NCBI GenBank assembly: GCA_030144725.1
Contig: JASKMD010000020.1
Location: 999,537 to 1,063,536 of the forward strand
Direction of reading: 5' to 3'
Length of the DNA: 64,000 bases
DNA from: Haematococcus lacustris
Taxonomy: Eukaryota > Chlorophyta > Chlorophyceae > Chlamydomonadales > Haematococcaceae
Shown: positions 9,085 to 21,050 of the stretch, piece after piece
Layout: the number at the start of each line of letters is the position of its first letter
Numbering within the stretch: position 1 is the first letter of the stretch
Translations under genes and position numbers: made by a program
Notes under the pieces: model-generated
What the model saw: only the letters and a program-made list of their open reading frames with translations
Databases searched by the model: none
Told to the model about the DNA's origin: nothing

Positions 9085-10480
9085 TCAAGTATTGTAATCC
9101 AACCACTCCAACTGCAGCCGCCACATGTCTTGCTGCAGCTGCTTGTTACGCTGCTCGCATTTGAGCACCAAGTCCTCGTGATGGCAGTGCTCCAAGTCTG
9201 CAGCAACGCACAGCGAGTGTGACATAGGACATGGGAGAGAGGAGCAACCTTGTCACATGGACCATCGCTTGTAGCTTTGCTGGTAGGAGTAGCAGCAGCG
9301 GCAGCAGTGGCAGCAGCGGCAGCAACGGCAGCAGCAGTGGCAGCCACGGCAGCAGCGGCAGCAGCAGCGGCAGCAGCCACCAGGCTGGCGGGTAAGTGAT
9401 GTACATCAACAACAACAGAACGAGCCGTGCGGCCATGGCATCAGTGCAGCAATGCTGACAACTGCTGTATAATCATGATGACTATTGCCACCATTAAGCA
9501 ACACAGAGGAGACGCTGCACAGAGGCTACAGCTTGCACCATCTTCCTTGCTTGTTTCTAACCATCAGATGCAACTACTTTGTGTTCCTGCCATGCAACTA
9601 GGCTGGCAGCAGCAGCTTTGCAGCAGCTCGGCGGACTGAACTCACCTGGATTCTTGGATCGAGCCTTTTGCATAAGGTCCCGAGCTTTACCAATGTCCAC
9701 TTTGACCTCCTCCAGATCTTCGGTCAAGTCACGGTAGCGTCTGTAAAAAGTCTTGATCTTCATTGATGGGTTGTTCTCAGGGCGGGCCGCCACCTGCAAA
9801 GACTCCGACCACTCACACTCCGAGGCCATGTCCATTTGGCGTCCAGGGCACTATCTCACTGCATGTCTTATTGCTGTGGATGTCCCAGTCTGCAGGGTCC
9901 CTGCTCTTGAAGCGATCGGGAACTGGAGGTAGCGGGCCCAGGGGAGGGCTGGCGTGCGGCTGCTGCACCGGCGTGCGCTCCACGGCCGCTGTGGGTGCCC
10001 TTGAAGCGGTCGAGGCTCGAGTCGTCCTTCGACTGCCGCAGGCAGCCGCAGCATCAGGTCCTGCAGCACCAGCTGGTGATGCAGCGTTGCCAGGTGCCAA
10101 GTCGCCTGCAGCAGCAGCCGTTCCCGCTGCTGCTGGCGCTGCTGGTGTTCCAGTCCCAGGATTAGCCACGCTTGGGGCTTGTGGAGCCCTGTGGCCCCTA
10201 GCCTCCGCCTGCTCCTCCTCCTCCTCGTCGCTGTCAGAGGACCCATACGACCCCTCCCCCTCCACTTCTCCCACGTAGCCATCTCCACCGCGAGCAGGAG
10301 GGGAAGCAGCAGTTGCTGAGTGTGGCCCGTTCCCAAGGACTCGTTTGACAGATTTGGCCGCAGCAGGCCGGGGCCCAGCCTCCTTGCCAGGCGCTCGTGC
10401 ACCGAAGAGTGAGAGGTTGCGCTGCTCCACAGTCTGGAGGAGACACTGCAAGGATGCGAGCAAGATGGCCAGCTGTTGTA
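9085..10480 (-). pseudogene. Gene I copy A: out-of-frame fusion of exon 1 to exon 3
   Basis: Minus strand. The start of exon 1 is intact (NLSLFGARAPG, then an acidic EDGYVGEVEGEGSYG-type block and an Ala/Pro-rich stretch) as far as VPWTPN. There it is fused by the 2.2-kb deletion to the WSESLQVAARPENNPS module of exon 3. The fusion reads into a stop a few codons later (GHGLGV*), so the two halves are out of frame. The last intron (donor GTGAGT at 9640-9645) and the final exon (9197-9085, ending LQLEWLDYNT*) are preserved. The missing part is the rest of exon 1, all of exon 2 and most of exon 3. Confidence 0.7.
9285..9382. repeat. GCAGCGGCAGCA triplet-type repeat in gene I last intron
   Basis: Trinucleotide-based (GCA/GCG) repeat in the intron before the last gene I exon. 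The homologous tract is about 98 bp in copy B (17423-17515) and about 130 bp in copy C (29530-29660), so it varies in length between copies. Confidence 0.85.
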
Positions 10481-10919
10481 TTGCTGAGGTGCTAGTGGCT
10501 GGGTCACACGGGCTGTGACATGCTTTGCCATTGACATGACATGCCCCACCAGTGACACAGTTCAGTATTTGAGAATAGTAGTAAGTGCATCCTTTGTCAC
10601 TGATGTCATGCATACAGCTGGGAATTGAGGCATGGGGCCATGCTGGGAGCATCATTCGTTGGATCGAGCAGAACAGTCAGCCAATGTTAGCCAAGGTTGC
10701 TGACTAGTCACTGCTTGACGTGACTCAGTGCTTCCACCCACATGGGACGCGGTGTGGAGAGTGTACATGGACCCTAAGTGATCATGGCAGCGGCTGAGGC
10801 TGTACGGAGCTCAGGACCGGGCGCTGGAGTGGCTCTCTAAGACGGTGAGGGTGGGTGATTTAGTGGGAGGTGGTGGGACGGCATGTAGTGAAAGGGTGGT
10901 TGACTGTGCCATGTCAGCC

Positions 10920-11330
10920 ATCCCTGTGTGCCTTGTGTGCATTCCTGCCGCTGCAGGAGATGGGCTGAGATGTCTATGGAGCGCTATGATTGCGTCAACC
11001 AGCAAGTGGTCTTCTTTGGCATGGCTGGCGTGGTGATGCTGGTGTGGTGCTGCGACCACGGTACTGCAAGGTGGTGTCCAGGCCTAGGGGCCCTGCGGCT
11101 AGACAAGATGGTGCTAGTAAATGAGTTCCGCGCATGGGGCACAGACTAGCGGCAGGGACGGGCAGTGCTAGTGGATGAGTTCCGCACCAGCCGGGTCAGC
11201 TCAGCAGTGAATGGCCAGCAGCACAGTGAGAGCCGGCTAAACAAACGCAAGGCCACCAGGCCTGCAGGCTGCAAGCCCCTAGCATGGCAGGTGCACCACC
11301 AGCTGCTGCGCCCAACATGGAGTGGTATAC
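10920..11330 (+). pseudogene. TnpB/Fanzor-like nuclease relic (copy A)
   Basis: The plus strand carries MERYDCVNQQVVFFG near 10976 and, around 11165-11215, LVDEFRTSRVSSAVNG. The second has the form of the RuvC-II motif of TnpB and Fanzor proteins, in which Glu is a catalytic residue followed by an [RN]-[TS]-S-[KR] stretch. It then reads RPAG, WQVHHQLLRPTWS. In TnpB/Fanzor a zinc ribbon and the RuvC-III DRDxNAAxN motif should follow. They are missing because about 430 bp present in copy C have been lost here. No RuvC-I motif or N-terminal wedge domain is seen. Without RuvC-I and RuvC-III this cannot be an active nuclease. Confidence 0.5.
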
Positions 11331-11784
11331 GCCCATGCCATGTGTGTGGGAGGTACTCCATGCAGACAAAACAGCACCCCGGATGCGGGGACCTGATCAC
11401 GCAATTGCTTTGGTACTTGTTGCCTGCTGTGCCGATGAAGAGGATGCATATGCATGGGGCAGAGCTTCATGAACGTCTTGAGGAATGCAGTGTGCCCCTT
11501 TGACCATGGGAAGCACCAGCCGGCAGCCACCTCCAGCATTCTAAGGACAGGTGCTGGCTGCCGCTGAGCGGTGTGGACGAGCAACAGACCTGCAGAAGAC
11601 TAGTGCTGTGACTGCTGCTGTGGCAACCTTTGTGCATTGCATGCTGCCTTGACACGGGTGCACAGCAGATGCACTGGAGCTGGTGGAGGGGCGAGGAGCC
11701 GCTGACCTCGGGCATCACCGCAGGTGGGGAAGGCTTTGGCTGGGGGAGATTGGTGGCGAACTGCAAGGCGCACAAAGCAAGGTG

Positions 11785-11933
11785 TCATGAACGCCTGTGC
11801 CATGAAAGCCAAGAATACTCGGGAGGTCGTCGCAGCATGCTACATCGTCGAGGCCGTGGATTGCAAACAAGTTGCAAACTGCGGGCTGCAGGCTATTGCT
11901 TCTGATGTGCTGAACCGCTGCAAGTCGCTATAA
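11785..11933 (+). pseudogene. Truncated copy of a small unknown ORF (see 34719-35090)
   Basis: Reads ATG then NACAMKAKNTREVVAACY... to a TAA after RCKSL. Copy C continues past that point to 123 residues because it has TTGAAT instead of TAAGAT. The function is unknown. Confidence 0.3.
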
Positions 11934-12539
11934 GATTCTATGCTGCAGTGGCGCTTACCGTGGGGCTTCCTTCGTCAGACATTGAGGAATGAAACTGCGA
12001 TCTGCGGTGAAAAACAACGTTGTTCTCCTGGTGTTATTGCCGTGCCTCAAAGCACCAGATGCGCGTATAGTGAGGCTGTGTGCGGGTATACAGCGAAGGT
12101 GCGCGTCAAATACTGCAGCCGATGACTCACTTGAGTGCTGAGACGGTGGTTGGATGCGGAATGGTTGGATGCGCCGGACACCTCGAGTCGCGAACCGCTA
12201 TGGTCCATGCTCGAGCTCACACGGAGCCAACGAAGTCATGTCTCATCTAGGTTTCCTCCTTGTCGAGCTGCCTAGTTCTGTACCCGAGCCTCGACTGCCT
12301 TGCTCGCTCGTTCTGCTTTGTGTTGTTCTTGTTGAGTCGATGCGCAACGGCTAGCCCCATGAATTGACACGCCGTGTTGAACCAGCCGCACACAAGCCCC
12401 ACCTCGTGACCTCACTAACTCGGTTGTGCCTATCGAGCTCGATGTTAAGCTGTGTTGTGTTGTGCTGTGCTGCAGAGGGACAGCCTACTGCTTGTGAAGT
12501 ATTTGCACCGCCCGCGCCACCCGCAATCATCAGCATGCC

Positions 12540-13500
12540 GGTCTCTCACAACCCAACGTCCTCTCATTTTTATTGCAGCCCAGCCCACCGTCCACTCCTG
12601 AGCCAGGTTACATGAAGGTTTGTCGTGCTTTACTGCCGGCACACCATCACTGCATCGTCCTTGCCCCAAGTACTCGATCACCACCGGGAGGCCCCCCTCT
12701 GTCGCCTACAGTGATGTTGCTTCACAGAGTTACAGAGTTACTCACGTCGTGTAATCACGTAGTTACGTGTACATGTACATGTAATTCATCGACTTTAGTA
12801 GTCATATAGATGTTTTTATAAGAGAATTAGCATGCTACAAAGCTACAGGTTTTACATTGTCACCTCATGCGGCAAGCCTATACGGCCCTCGAAAGCCATA
12901 CAACCAAAGCTAGCTGAGTTGAATGCCTTTAACTGAGCACGATGTGCCTGCTGGGGCTCCTTACCAAAGCATGCACAATGGGTTTGTTAGGGGTGGAGGG
13001 CTGGGGTGGGGCCTGTGATGAGCAGTAGAAAGGTTGGCCGCCCCGCCCTGCACCGCCCCTCCGGGCCCCATGGCCACAAGGAACCTCGTGGATCCATGCT
13101 CGTGGTCACAAGCTGCTCCAAGCAGTGCCTGACTCCCACCAACCTCATGAGAAGGTACAAAGGCTAGGTCTTGAGCCCTGAACAAGCCCTGCTTGCTCGG
13201 TTTGACTAGATCAGACTCATACTGGGCAAGGTGCTAGCTCGGGTGTGCCTTCCCGGCCTGGAATGAAGCTTTTACAGCGTTGAATACCATCCCGTTTCCG
13301 TGGTCTAGCCTCAATGTAGAGATGTGATATGCTTTGCGTCACGCACCCTGCTTGTCAACCACCACTTGCAGCCCACCCCTTGCCACGCCACAAGCACAGT
13401 GCAAGCAGACCTTGCCAAATAAGGGCCGGGCAAAGGAACGCCAACAGCAGCAACACCAGCAGCAGAAGCAGCAGCAGCAGCGGCAGCGGCAGCGGTAGCG
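12540..13500. other. No gene recognised
   Basis: Sequence beyond the end of copy A. It contains scattered C-rich and GT-rich tracts and an alternating ACGTGTACATGTACATGT stretch near 12765. No supported coding region. Confidence 0.4.
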
Positions 13501-14580
13501 GTAGCGGCAACACCGCCATTGTGCACTCAGCCCATTCGCTCCGCGACTCTAGCAATGATTGCTCCATGTCCCATTTCAGTTCCTCGTGCGTGTGGACCAA
13601 GTTGGTGATGCTGCTGGCCTGGGCATGTGCATGGCACGTGACACTCAATGGCATGGCTGCATGCCAAAGCACTAGAATCTCAATGGCAACCTGGCTCGGC
13701 CAAGCAGCATGTGCAGCAGATGCTGCCTAGCATGACACAACAGACCCCATGCATGAGTTTATGATGACATCATGGGCACATGGTGACCCAACACAGCTGC
13801 CGTGTTGTAGGGTGTGGCATGGTAGCAACACTCCAATGAAATGCTGAGTGTGTCTAACATCACCCCCCTTTGACTACGTCAGGCAGGAAGTGCATGGACT
13901 ACTTCAACCACTACTGCAACCAGATGCAAAGGATGGACTAACTCAACTACTGCAACCAGATGCCAAGGATGACGTCATGCACCACCAACAGTACCAGCAC
14001 CCGCATTACTTTGGCAGCAGCCTTGCCGCAGCTCAGCAAAGTTGTCTCACCTAGGTTAGCGTACTCAGCTTCCTGGAGCATGCTTTGGGCGTTTGACCAT
14101 GCGCCCCTCGAGCTCCTTCAGTCTTTAGGTGGAGTTGGGGAAGCGCTTCGTTGATGGTTTGTTCTGCAAGGCCAAGTGCACTGGCACTGGGCCTGGCCCT
14201 GATGCAGTCATCGTCGGTGTTCCGCTTCCAGTGAGGGCAACATCCTGCATCTCCTCTTCATCGTCAGAACATTGATAGGAGTAGGCTCACATCCTCCACG
14301 TAGCCATCTTCACCACGACTTGGAGAGGGACTAAAGCAGCTCCAGTGCTGCTGATGACAACCATCGCACGCATAACACGCAGCAGTGGCAGCAGTGGCAG
14401 CAGGAGCAGTGGCAGCAGCAGCAGCAGCGGCAGTGGCATCGGCTGTGGCAGCTGAATCAGGACGAGCAGCAATTGACGCCAGCAGCAGCAACAGTCGGTC
14501 TGCCACAGCTAGCTCCAGAGATCCCCTGGTCTTGACCTTCCCCAGGGTGCTACTCAACCCATGTGTACTGCAGTTTACAA
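13500..14580 (-). pseudogene. Diverged remnant of gene I/II family
   Basis: Minus-strand pieces in the order expected for this family. A RGEDGYVEDV exon-1-like segment lies near 14290-14320. An AQSMLQEAEYANLG segment with donor GTGAGA lies near 14045-14095 (compare AQSLLKKAQSAAPG in gene II). A final-exon-like NLVHTHEELKWDMEQSLLE lies near 13540-13600 (compare DLVHTLEELKGDMEQSLAQ). Triplet repeats have grown at 13437-13512 and 14382-14450, and no continuous frame links the pieces. It looks like an old decayed copy. Confidence 0.55.
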
Positions 14581-14978
14581 CCATCAACTGAACCACAGGG
14601 CTATCATAGGGCTCCTACCAAGGGACTATCCTACCTGTCAGCTGGGTATGCCTGAAGTCAGGTTCCATGTCTTAGGCCTTACATGTCACATGGGGCAGGG
14701 ACACTGGGCACTCCCTATGAAACTCGGTGACACACCTCCATGATATGAAACACTTACTGGGTAGCCTAGGTTGATAGAAGGGGCAAGGTAGTCATGCAAA
14801 CAGCCGGATCTTGTTGCAAACCCCCCTCCACCCCAGGATACAGTGGATTCACCGGATTCATCCCAGTCCTACACACCACCACCCACGAGTACCACAGCGC
14901 GCCGTAGACAATAACGGACGCCTCCCGAGCTCCTCACTGCACTCTGTCACCGTCATGCTTTGACACCTGCCAGCACCG

Positions 14979-16055
14979 CTAGCTGGCCATTTGAGCTGAC
15001 ATCACGTACTCCTCCCATTCGAATTGCAGCTGTGCTAGTGATTGCTCCATGTCCCCTTTCAGTTCCTCGAGTGTGTGGACCAAGTCTTTCAGGCGGTAAT
15101 GCTGCTGGCCTGCAGCACGGGCACAGTTGTGCAGCATGTAAGAAAGAGGAGGGGGAGAGTGGCCTAGAAGCATGTGGTGCTGCCTAGCATGGCACAACAG
15201 ACCCCATGCATGAGCTTTTTGCATGGCAGGATAAGAGCATGGGCACATGGTGACCCAACACAGCTGCCTTGCTGTAGGGTGCGGCATGGCCGCAGCACTC
15301 CAATGCATTGCTGTGTGTGTCACGCATCACCCGCTATCCCACCACTACAGGCAGCAAGTGCATGGACTACTTGAGGCAGCTCACATGCAAAGGAGTACGT
15401 CCTTCACCCCAGCAGACCCAGCACCCGCAGCACCTTGACAGCAGGCTTGCCGCGACTAAGCAGAGTTGGCTCACCTGGAGCAGCGCTCTGCGCTTTCTTC
15501 AACAGGGATTGGGCTTCAACAAGGAGCCCCTTGCGCTGCTCCAGCCTCATGGTCAAGTCGGAGTAGCGCTTCCACAGACTCTTGATCTGCGTTGATGGCT
15601 TGTTCTGCGGTTGGGCCGCCACCTGGAGACGCTCTGGCCATTCATAGAGTGAGGCCAAGTCCACTGGCACTTCTGGCCCTGTTAGTACGGCAGCTGCTAT
15701 TGCCTCAGCTGGCCCTGATGCCGTCCCCACTGGCGTGGCTCCCTTTGCCGCACTCGGTGGTGCTGCTGCTACTGCTGCTGCTGCTGCTGCTGCTGTTGGC
15801 GATGCTGGGTCACAGGTGGGGTCCTGTGTGTTGTGGGTTTCACGGGATCCTGTTGGTGCAATGGCGCCACTCTGTTCAGGTGCAGGGGGACTGGCAGCAG
15901 GCTTGGCTTCTTCCTTTCTGCGCTTCAGGGCTCGCTCCTGCTGCCCTTGCTGCTGGCCCTGCTGCTGTGGCTCTTGCCACCGCTTCTCGCTCTGCTCTTG
16001 CTCATCTCCCTCCCAGAGTACGAACCAGTGAAGAGGTGGATTGTAGAATGCAGGA
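14979..16055 (-). CDS. Gene II, copy B (unknown function, 5' truncated)
   Basis: Two exons on the minus strand. The 5' exon (about 16055 to 15475) opens after an in-frame TAA, so the true start is missing. It reads FYNPPLHWFVLWEGDEQEQ, a Gln-rich stretch, a basic ALKRRKEEAKP patch and an Ala/Pro/Thr-rich region. It then has the conserved module YEWPERLQVAAQPQNKPS, IKSLWKRYSDLTMRLE, AQSLLKKAQS. Donor GTGAGC is at 15469-15474. The last exon (15109-14979) follows a GTGCTGCAG acceptor and reads HYRLKDLVHTLEELKGDMEQ...EWEEYVMS to a stop. The phases agree (phase 1 on both sides). The C-terminal half is predicted coiled coil. The module is shared with gene I downstream on this strand, so the two are tandem paralogues. 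I do not recognise the family; a structural or DNA-binding coiled-coil protein is only a guess. Confidence 0.55.
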
Positions 16056-16509
16056 TGGGATTATTTACTTGTGGCCTGGTTCAAATTGCCAGCCAGCTTC
16101 TGCGCATAGCAGCATTCTTAGCACACTGTCGCTTCACCGTCATTGCTCCTCACGCAACGCAATATTGGCAGCTGCATGGCTGCGTGGCATTGGGAACATG
16201 TCGCGTGCAGCGTGGCTCTGCGTCCGACCCTTGCTCCGCTCTTGCTGCGATGAATGGCGAAGCAGCCACTGGTTGCGATGCCGACATTGCTGAAGTCGTT
16301 CGCGTTTTTTGTCCTAAGCATCAGGGTGCTAACATTGATAGGCGCGCATTCATGTCAAGTACTCAACTCTGTGTGCTTGGATTATATGCCACTCATTTAG
16401 TACTGTCCCTTTTGTTTCTCCGCTATGTTTCTTTCCCCCTATAATCTGTTGTACCAAGTGATAAGTCATGACACTGAATGTCTGCCAGTGGGGAAAGGCT
16501 GTACAGCAA

Positions 16510-16808
16510 CAGCGTCATTGTTGCTGTGTACGACAAGCCGACATGTGGATATCGCAGCTGTAGCCTATGTCGCGGAGCAAGCCCACTTCACGCCCCCCAA
16601 GGATGGTGCCCATGCGGGCCTCCCCTTCATGGACGTCATCGCGAAGGAGCTGGAGGACACCATCTACACCTGGCACGCCCCAGCAAAGCCCCCGCTACGG
16701 CAGTGTGCCGCGGTTCCCAGGGACTTCAATGCCGGGCAGAACTTCGTTACGTTTGTTGCCCATGCACACGACACACCACACAAAGCAACGGCACGTGCAA
16801 CTGGTTAG
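16510..16808 (+). CDS. Small unknown ORF fragment, copy B
   Basis: The plus-strand open frame includes AYVAEQAHFTPPKDGAHAG, LPFMDVIAKELEDTIYTW and PRDFNAGQNFVTFVAHAH, ending at TTAG after ARATG. Its composition is protein-like and it is unchanged in copy C (28611-28909). In copy A only the part after CGGCAG remains, because the hAT element inserted at its CCCCCGCT. No start codon with good context and no family is recognised; it may be one exon or a relic. Confidence 0.3.
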
Positions 16809-17224
16809 CGTGAGGCCTGACCTATGTGGTAAGACGGGCACTACAACACATGTTGGGCATCGCGAAGGCAGAGAAGATGATATACACCATGAAAGCATCC
16901 CTTGATCCATCCAAAGCAATGTCCCCATGCACAATTGACGGCATAAGTGCAGGCATCCACAGCCATGCCTCGCCCGCGTCAGTGCACACTCACGTTGACA
17001 TAGACAGTCAGACAGGGCAGCTGGGTCATGCAGAACAGCCCGAGGGCCGCATACCCAGACACTCGGGTCGGGGTTGCCCTAGCGCCATGGTTCTGAGGAG
17101 GTCGCTGGTTGCAGTCCAACCTCAGACAAAACACACATGATTGCCACCACATACGGAGCAAGCGCTTGAAGCAGCCCCCAAGCACTAGCGACACCAGCCA
17201 CCGTCGCAACCTAGCCATCTAAGC

Positions 17225-18345
17225 TCAAGTGTTGTAATCCAACCACTCCAACTGCAGCCGCCACATGTCTCGCTGCAGCTGCTTGTTCCGCTGCTCGCAT
17301 TTGAGCACTAAGTCCTCGTGATGGCAGTGCTCCAAGTCTGCAGCAACGCACAGCGAGTGTGACATATGAGGAATTGGGAAAGAGGAGCAACCTTGTCACA
17401 TGGACCATCGCTTGTAGCTTTGCTGGTAGGAGTAGCAGCAGCGGCAGCAGCGGCAGCAACGGCAGCAGCAGCAGCAGCCACGGCAGCAGCGGCAGTAGCA
17501 GCGGCAGCAGCCACCAGGCTGGCGGGTAAGTGATGTACATCAACAACAACAGAACGAGCCGTGCGGCCATGGCATCAGTGCAGCAATGCTGACAACTGCT
17601 GTATAATCATGATGACTATTGCCACCATTAAGCAACACAGAGGAGACGCTGCACAGAGGCTACAGCTTGCACCATCTTCCTTGCTTGTTTCTAACCATCA
17701 GATGCAACTACTTTGTGTTCCTGCCATGCAACTAGGCTGGCACCAGCAGCTTTGCAGCAGCTCGGCGGACTGAACTCACCTGGATTCTTGGATCGAGCCT
17801 TTTGCATAAGGTCCCGAGCTTTACCAATGTCCACTTTGACCTCCTCCAGATCTTCGGTCAAGTCACGGAAGCGTCTGTAAAAAGTCTTGATCTTCATCGA
17901 TGGGTTGTTCTCAGGGCGGGCCGCCACCTGCAAAGACTCCGACCACTCACACTCCGAGGCCATGTCCATTGGCGTAGCTGACCCTGATGGTGCTCCTGTT
18001 GGTGCGGTGTGTTTTGACCCTGTTGCAGCCCCAGCTGGCGTGGCTGTCTTCGCCTCGGTAGCTGCCGCTGCAGGTGTTCGTGCCGCTGTTGCTGCTCCAG
18101 CTGCTGCTGCTGCTCCCGCTGCTACATAGGGCGAGCGGAGTGAGTCACGCGTGACAGGCTCACGAAGGGGAGTCTGTGTGTCAGGGGGTCTGCGGGGCCC
18201 TGTCAGTGCTGCCGCGTCACTTCGTGAAGGGGCTGTAGATCGCGGAGGGGCGCTGGCGGCAGGCTGGGCTCCTGCTCTTGGGCGCTTTGCCGCTCGTCCC
18301 TCTTCCTCCTGGAGTGACTTGTGCTGGGCCTGCTGGGGGTGTTGA

Positions 18346-18376
<31 letters not shown>

Positions 18377-20806
18377 CCTGCTCTTGCTCATCATCCTCAT
18401 TCGCGGATTGTGAGGCATCCAGCTCATACACCTCCTCCACTACTCTGGGCGTGTGTGGCCTGCTGTTGCCTGCCCCACCTGCCTGACCCCCATGCCTCTG
18501 GCCAGCATTGCTGGGAGCAGCTCCCTGCCCCACCCGTGCCTGCTGTCCCACTATGCTTTCAAGCGGCTGCATCTCCTCGTCAAACCCCATCTGCTGCTCC
18601 TCCCCTCCTTCTGAGCCCTCACCCTGCGTCTGCTGCGGCTGCCAGCTGCGGCCCTGCTGCCCTGCCTCATCTGCCACTGCCGCCGCATCTGCCAGGTCAT
18701 CCAGTTTACGCACTGGTGCCCCACCCCTGCCAGGCGTCATGCGGGCCCCCTTGCCCCTGCCCGCCTGACTGCTGTTGCCCCCGCTGCCCCGCTTGGCCCC
18801 TGAAGCCCGCTGGGACGCATCTTTGGCACTGTTATCAGGCGTCTTCTCTTGCGGACCAGTCCACTGAAGGACCTGCGCACAATGAGACAGAAAGAGCAGG
18901 CAGGCACACTTGCACAGGAGCTCTCCTTCCCACTCTCATTAGGCAGGCAGGTGCACAGGAGGTCAGCCAGTCAACTCACTGTGCGCACGACACGCTTTAC
19001 AAAGCCATAAACAAAAAAACATAACAAATAATACAGCCAAGCCAATAAGGATGCCATAAACAAAGGGGCATGTGGTCCGGGTAAGCAGCGTCTCTATCCA
19101 CACTCTGCCCAAGGTCCAAATGACGTCCTGGGATGCACACACGCACCGCACAGCATGGAGGCAGAGGAGCCCTCCCACCCCTCACCCACCGCTCCCACCC
19201 ATCCTTGCTGCTCTCCCACCCACTGCCCTGCCCTCCCATCCGCCTGATGACCACCACCTCAAATGATCAGTCATGTGGCCGAGGCCATGCAAGTGTCACC
19301 TCCATGCCCTACCCTAACAGTCGGCCAGGCGGGGGCAGGGGCATCAGCAGCGTGTGCAATGCTAGGCCTCTATGCCTTCCTCCTAACCTGCCTCATCACC
19401 CTCCCACCAGGATCCTACCCCACCGTCATCTGTATGCTCAGTCAAGCGGCTGCCCTCTTGTGAGTCCTGCTGGCTGCAGTTGTGATGCGAGCAGGACCTC
19501 ACCACCAGCATTTTGCCGTGCAGCACGCCATCCGTCTCCCGCGTCATTGGTGCAGGCACAATGCCAGCCACGATGACCCAGTTGCCAGACTCCCCGTGAA
19601 TACCATTGTAAGGCCACCGAAGGCTGTCCTTGTGTACCAGTGAAAACGTGCCCTTGGTCATGTACACGCGGTGGTCCTTGGGCAGTTCCTGCATGCGCAT
19701 GAGACGGGCAGTCAGTCAGTGTCTTGGTAGGCAAGGAGTCTGGGCGACATGACTGCATGCAGTGATGCCACGGTCAAAGATTACAAGTGTGGCATGGCAA
19801 GGAGGCTCAGGCAAGCTGCATTGACGATGCTTAGTGCACCCCGGCTGCTGATTGTCAAGCAGCAAGAGGAACAACAGCAACACTCCCAAGAACTTTTAGA
19901 AGCACTGCTGGTGACAGCAGGCAGTGGCAGGCACAGCAGCGGCAGTGGGTGGTGCTCTACCTCAACCTCTTCCGCCCAGACCCAAGACTCTACCTCATCC
20001 TACGCCACACTCCTCCATCCTCGACCCACCTCTTCCGCCTGTTTTTTCAGATCTGGCTTCAGCTTCTCCAGCAGCATGTCTTCGGAGGCTCTGACTGGGA
20101 TGATATGAACCAGGGCAGGTGGCTGGTTCTCTCGATTGTGTTCGCCCCACAGCCAGCTGACCAGCTTTGCGACCGGCTGATGGCTGTTGTTGCGCTTTGG
20201 CGTCCATGGCACCACACCGCTGCACATTCCGTCGTCGATGCCCCAGTCTACAGGGTTCCTGCTCTTGAAACGGTCGTGCACGGGAGGCAGCGGGCCCACG
20301 GGAGGGCTGACGCGTTGCTGCTGCGCTGGCTTGCGCTCCCCAGCTACTGCTGGTGCTCCTGTGGGGTTCGAGGCTCGAGTCTTGCCCCGACTGCCGCGGA
20401 CGGTCATAGCATCGGGTTTTGCCGTGCTGGCTGGTGTTGCAGGGTCGCCATTTGACTTGCCAAAACTCGCAGCTTCTGTGGCCGCAGCCCCCGCTGCCGC
20501 CGCTGCCGCTGGTGCTGCTGGTGTCTGAAGGCCAGGGTTGGCCGCACTCGCAGCTTGTGGAGCCCTTTGGCCTCCAACTTCCTCCTGAATCTCCTCCTCG
20601 TCGCTGGCAAAGGATTCATACGACCCGTCTTCCTCCACTTCTCCCACGTAGCCATCTTCACCGCGAGCAGGAAGGGAAGCTGAGTGTGTCCCGTTCCCGA
20701 GGACTCCTTCAACGGGTGTGACTGGAGTGACAGGAGCAGGCCGGGGTCCAGCCTCCTCGCCAGGCGCTCGTGCACCGAAGAGTGACAGGTTGTACTCATC
20801 TATAGT
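17225..20806 (-). CDS. Gene I, copy B (unknown function, four exons)
   Basis: The minus-strand model has consistent phases: exon 20806-20030 (acceptor CTCTCCCAG, donor GTGGGT), 19688-19503 (donor GTGAGG), 18872-17780 (acceptor GCGCAG, donor GTGAGT) and 17337-17225 (acceptor GTTGCTGCAG, stop TGA). The spliced length is 722 codons plus stop, with no start codon, so an upstream exon is missing. Order: FGARAPG; an acidic GEVEEDGSYESFASDEEE block; an Ala-rich linker; the most conserved part, DWGIDDGMCSGVVPWTP, KLVSWLWGEHN, QPPALVHIIPVRASEDMLL; an exon 2 domain with YMTKGTFSLVHKDS and GNWVIVAGIVPAPMTRETDG; a Gln tract; a basic AAKRPRAG patch; WSESLQVAARPENNPS; and a C-terminal coiled coil ending LQLEWLDYNT. 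The basic patch suggests a nuclear protein. I do not recognise the family. Copy C encodes nearly the same protein. Confidence 0.6.
17418..17518. repeat. GCA/GCG triplet tract, copy B intron
   Basis: Intronic trinucleotide tract whose length differs from the equivalents in copies A and C. Confidence 0.85.
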
Positions 20807-21050
20807 CTGGGAGAGATCCTACGAGGATGCAGCATCCCATGCAAGCAGACGAGCAGCTCTTGTGTAGCTGAGGTGCTAATGGCAGGGTCACAGGAGCAGC
20901 GACATGTCTTCGACGCAGTGCAGTACCTAAGAACGCTAGTGCATTGATGCTAGGAGAGTGGGGCATGTAGCCATGGGGGGGACATCGTTCGCTGGATCAA
21001 GCAGTACGGTCAGCCAATGTTAGCCAAGGTTGCTGACTAGTCACCCGGTT

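Larger units (their letters stand above)
8392..12540. other. Segmental duplication copy A (5' truncated, 2.2-kb internal deletion)
   Basis: From the right edge of the hAT insertion onward the sequence follows copies B (from 16687) and C (from 28788) to base 9836. It then continues with the part equivalent to 20196-20990 in B and 32345-33180 in C. After that it follows C alone (33181-35480) to about 12540. The junction at 9837-9843 is TTGGCGT, present at both parental sites (17970 and 20196 in B), so about 2.2 kb was lost by microhomology. A 430-bp segment of C (about 33829-34258) is also absent from A near 11325. Confidence 0.85.
14440..21050. other. Segmental duplication copy B
   Basis: Collinear with copy C (26535-33210) at an offset of about 12,092-12,149 bp. 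The offset shifts by +9 bp near 15325 and +45 bp at the triplet tract near 17450. Long stretches are identical or differ by single bases, so the duplication is recent. The left edge falls in a GCAGTG-type microsatellite. The right edge falls where TCACCCGGTTG runs into the (GGGGC)n array; copy C instead continues TCACCCGCTTGATGTGAC. Confidence 0.9.

Noticed and set aside
13355..13672. Poly-Leu and Ser/Gly repeat proteins from GCAGCG tracts
   Set aside because: These are six-frame readings of triplet tracts that lie in an intron or at duplication edges.
16118..16444. Plus-strand hydrophobic frame in copies B and C (GSLLLPLLLALLLWLL) as a membrane protein
   Set aside because: It is the antisense of the Gln- and Ala-rich gene II exon; CTG/CAG triplets read as Leu on this strand.
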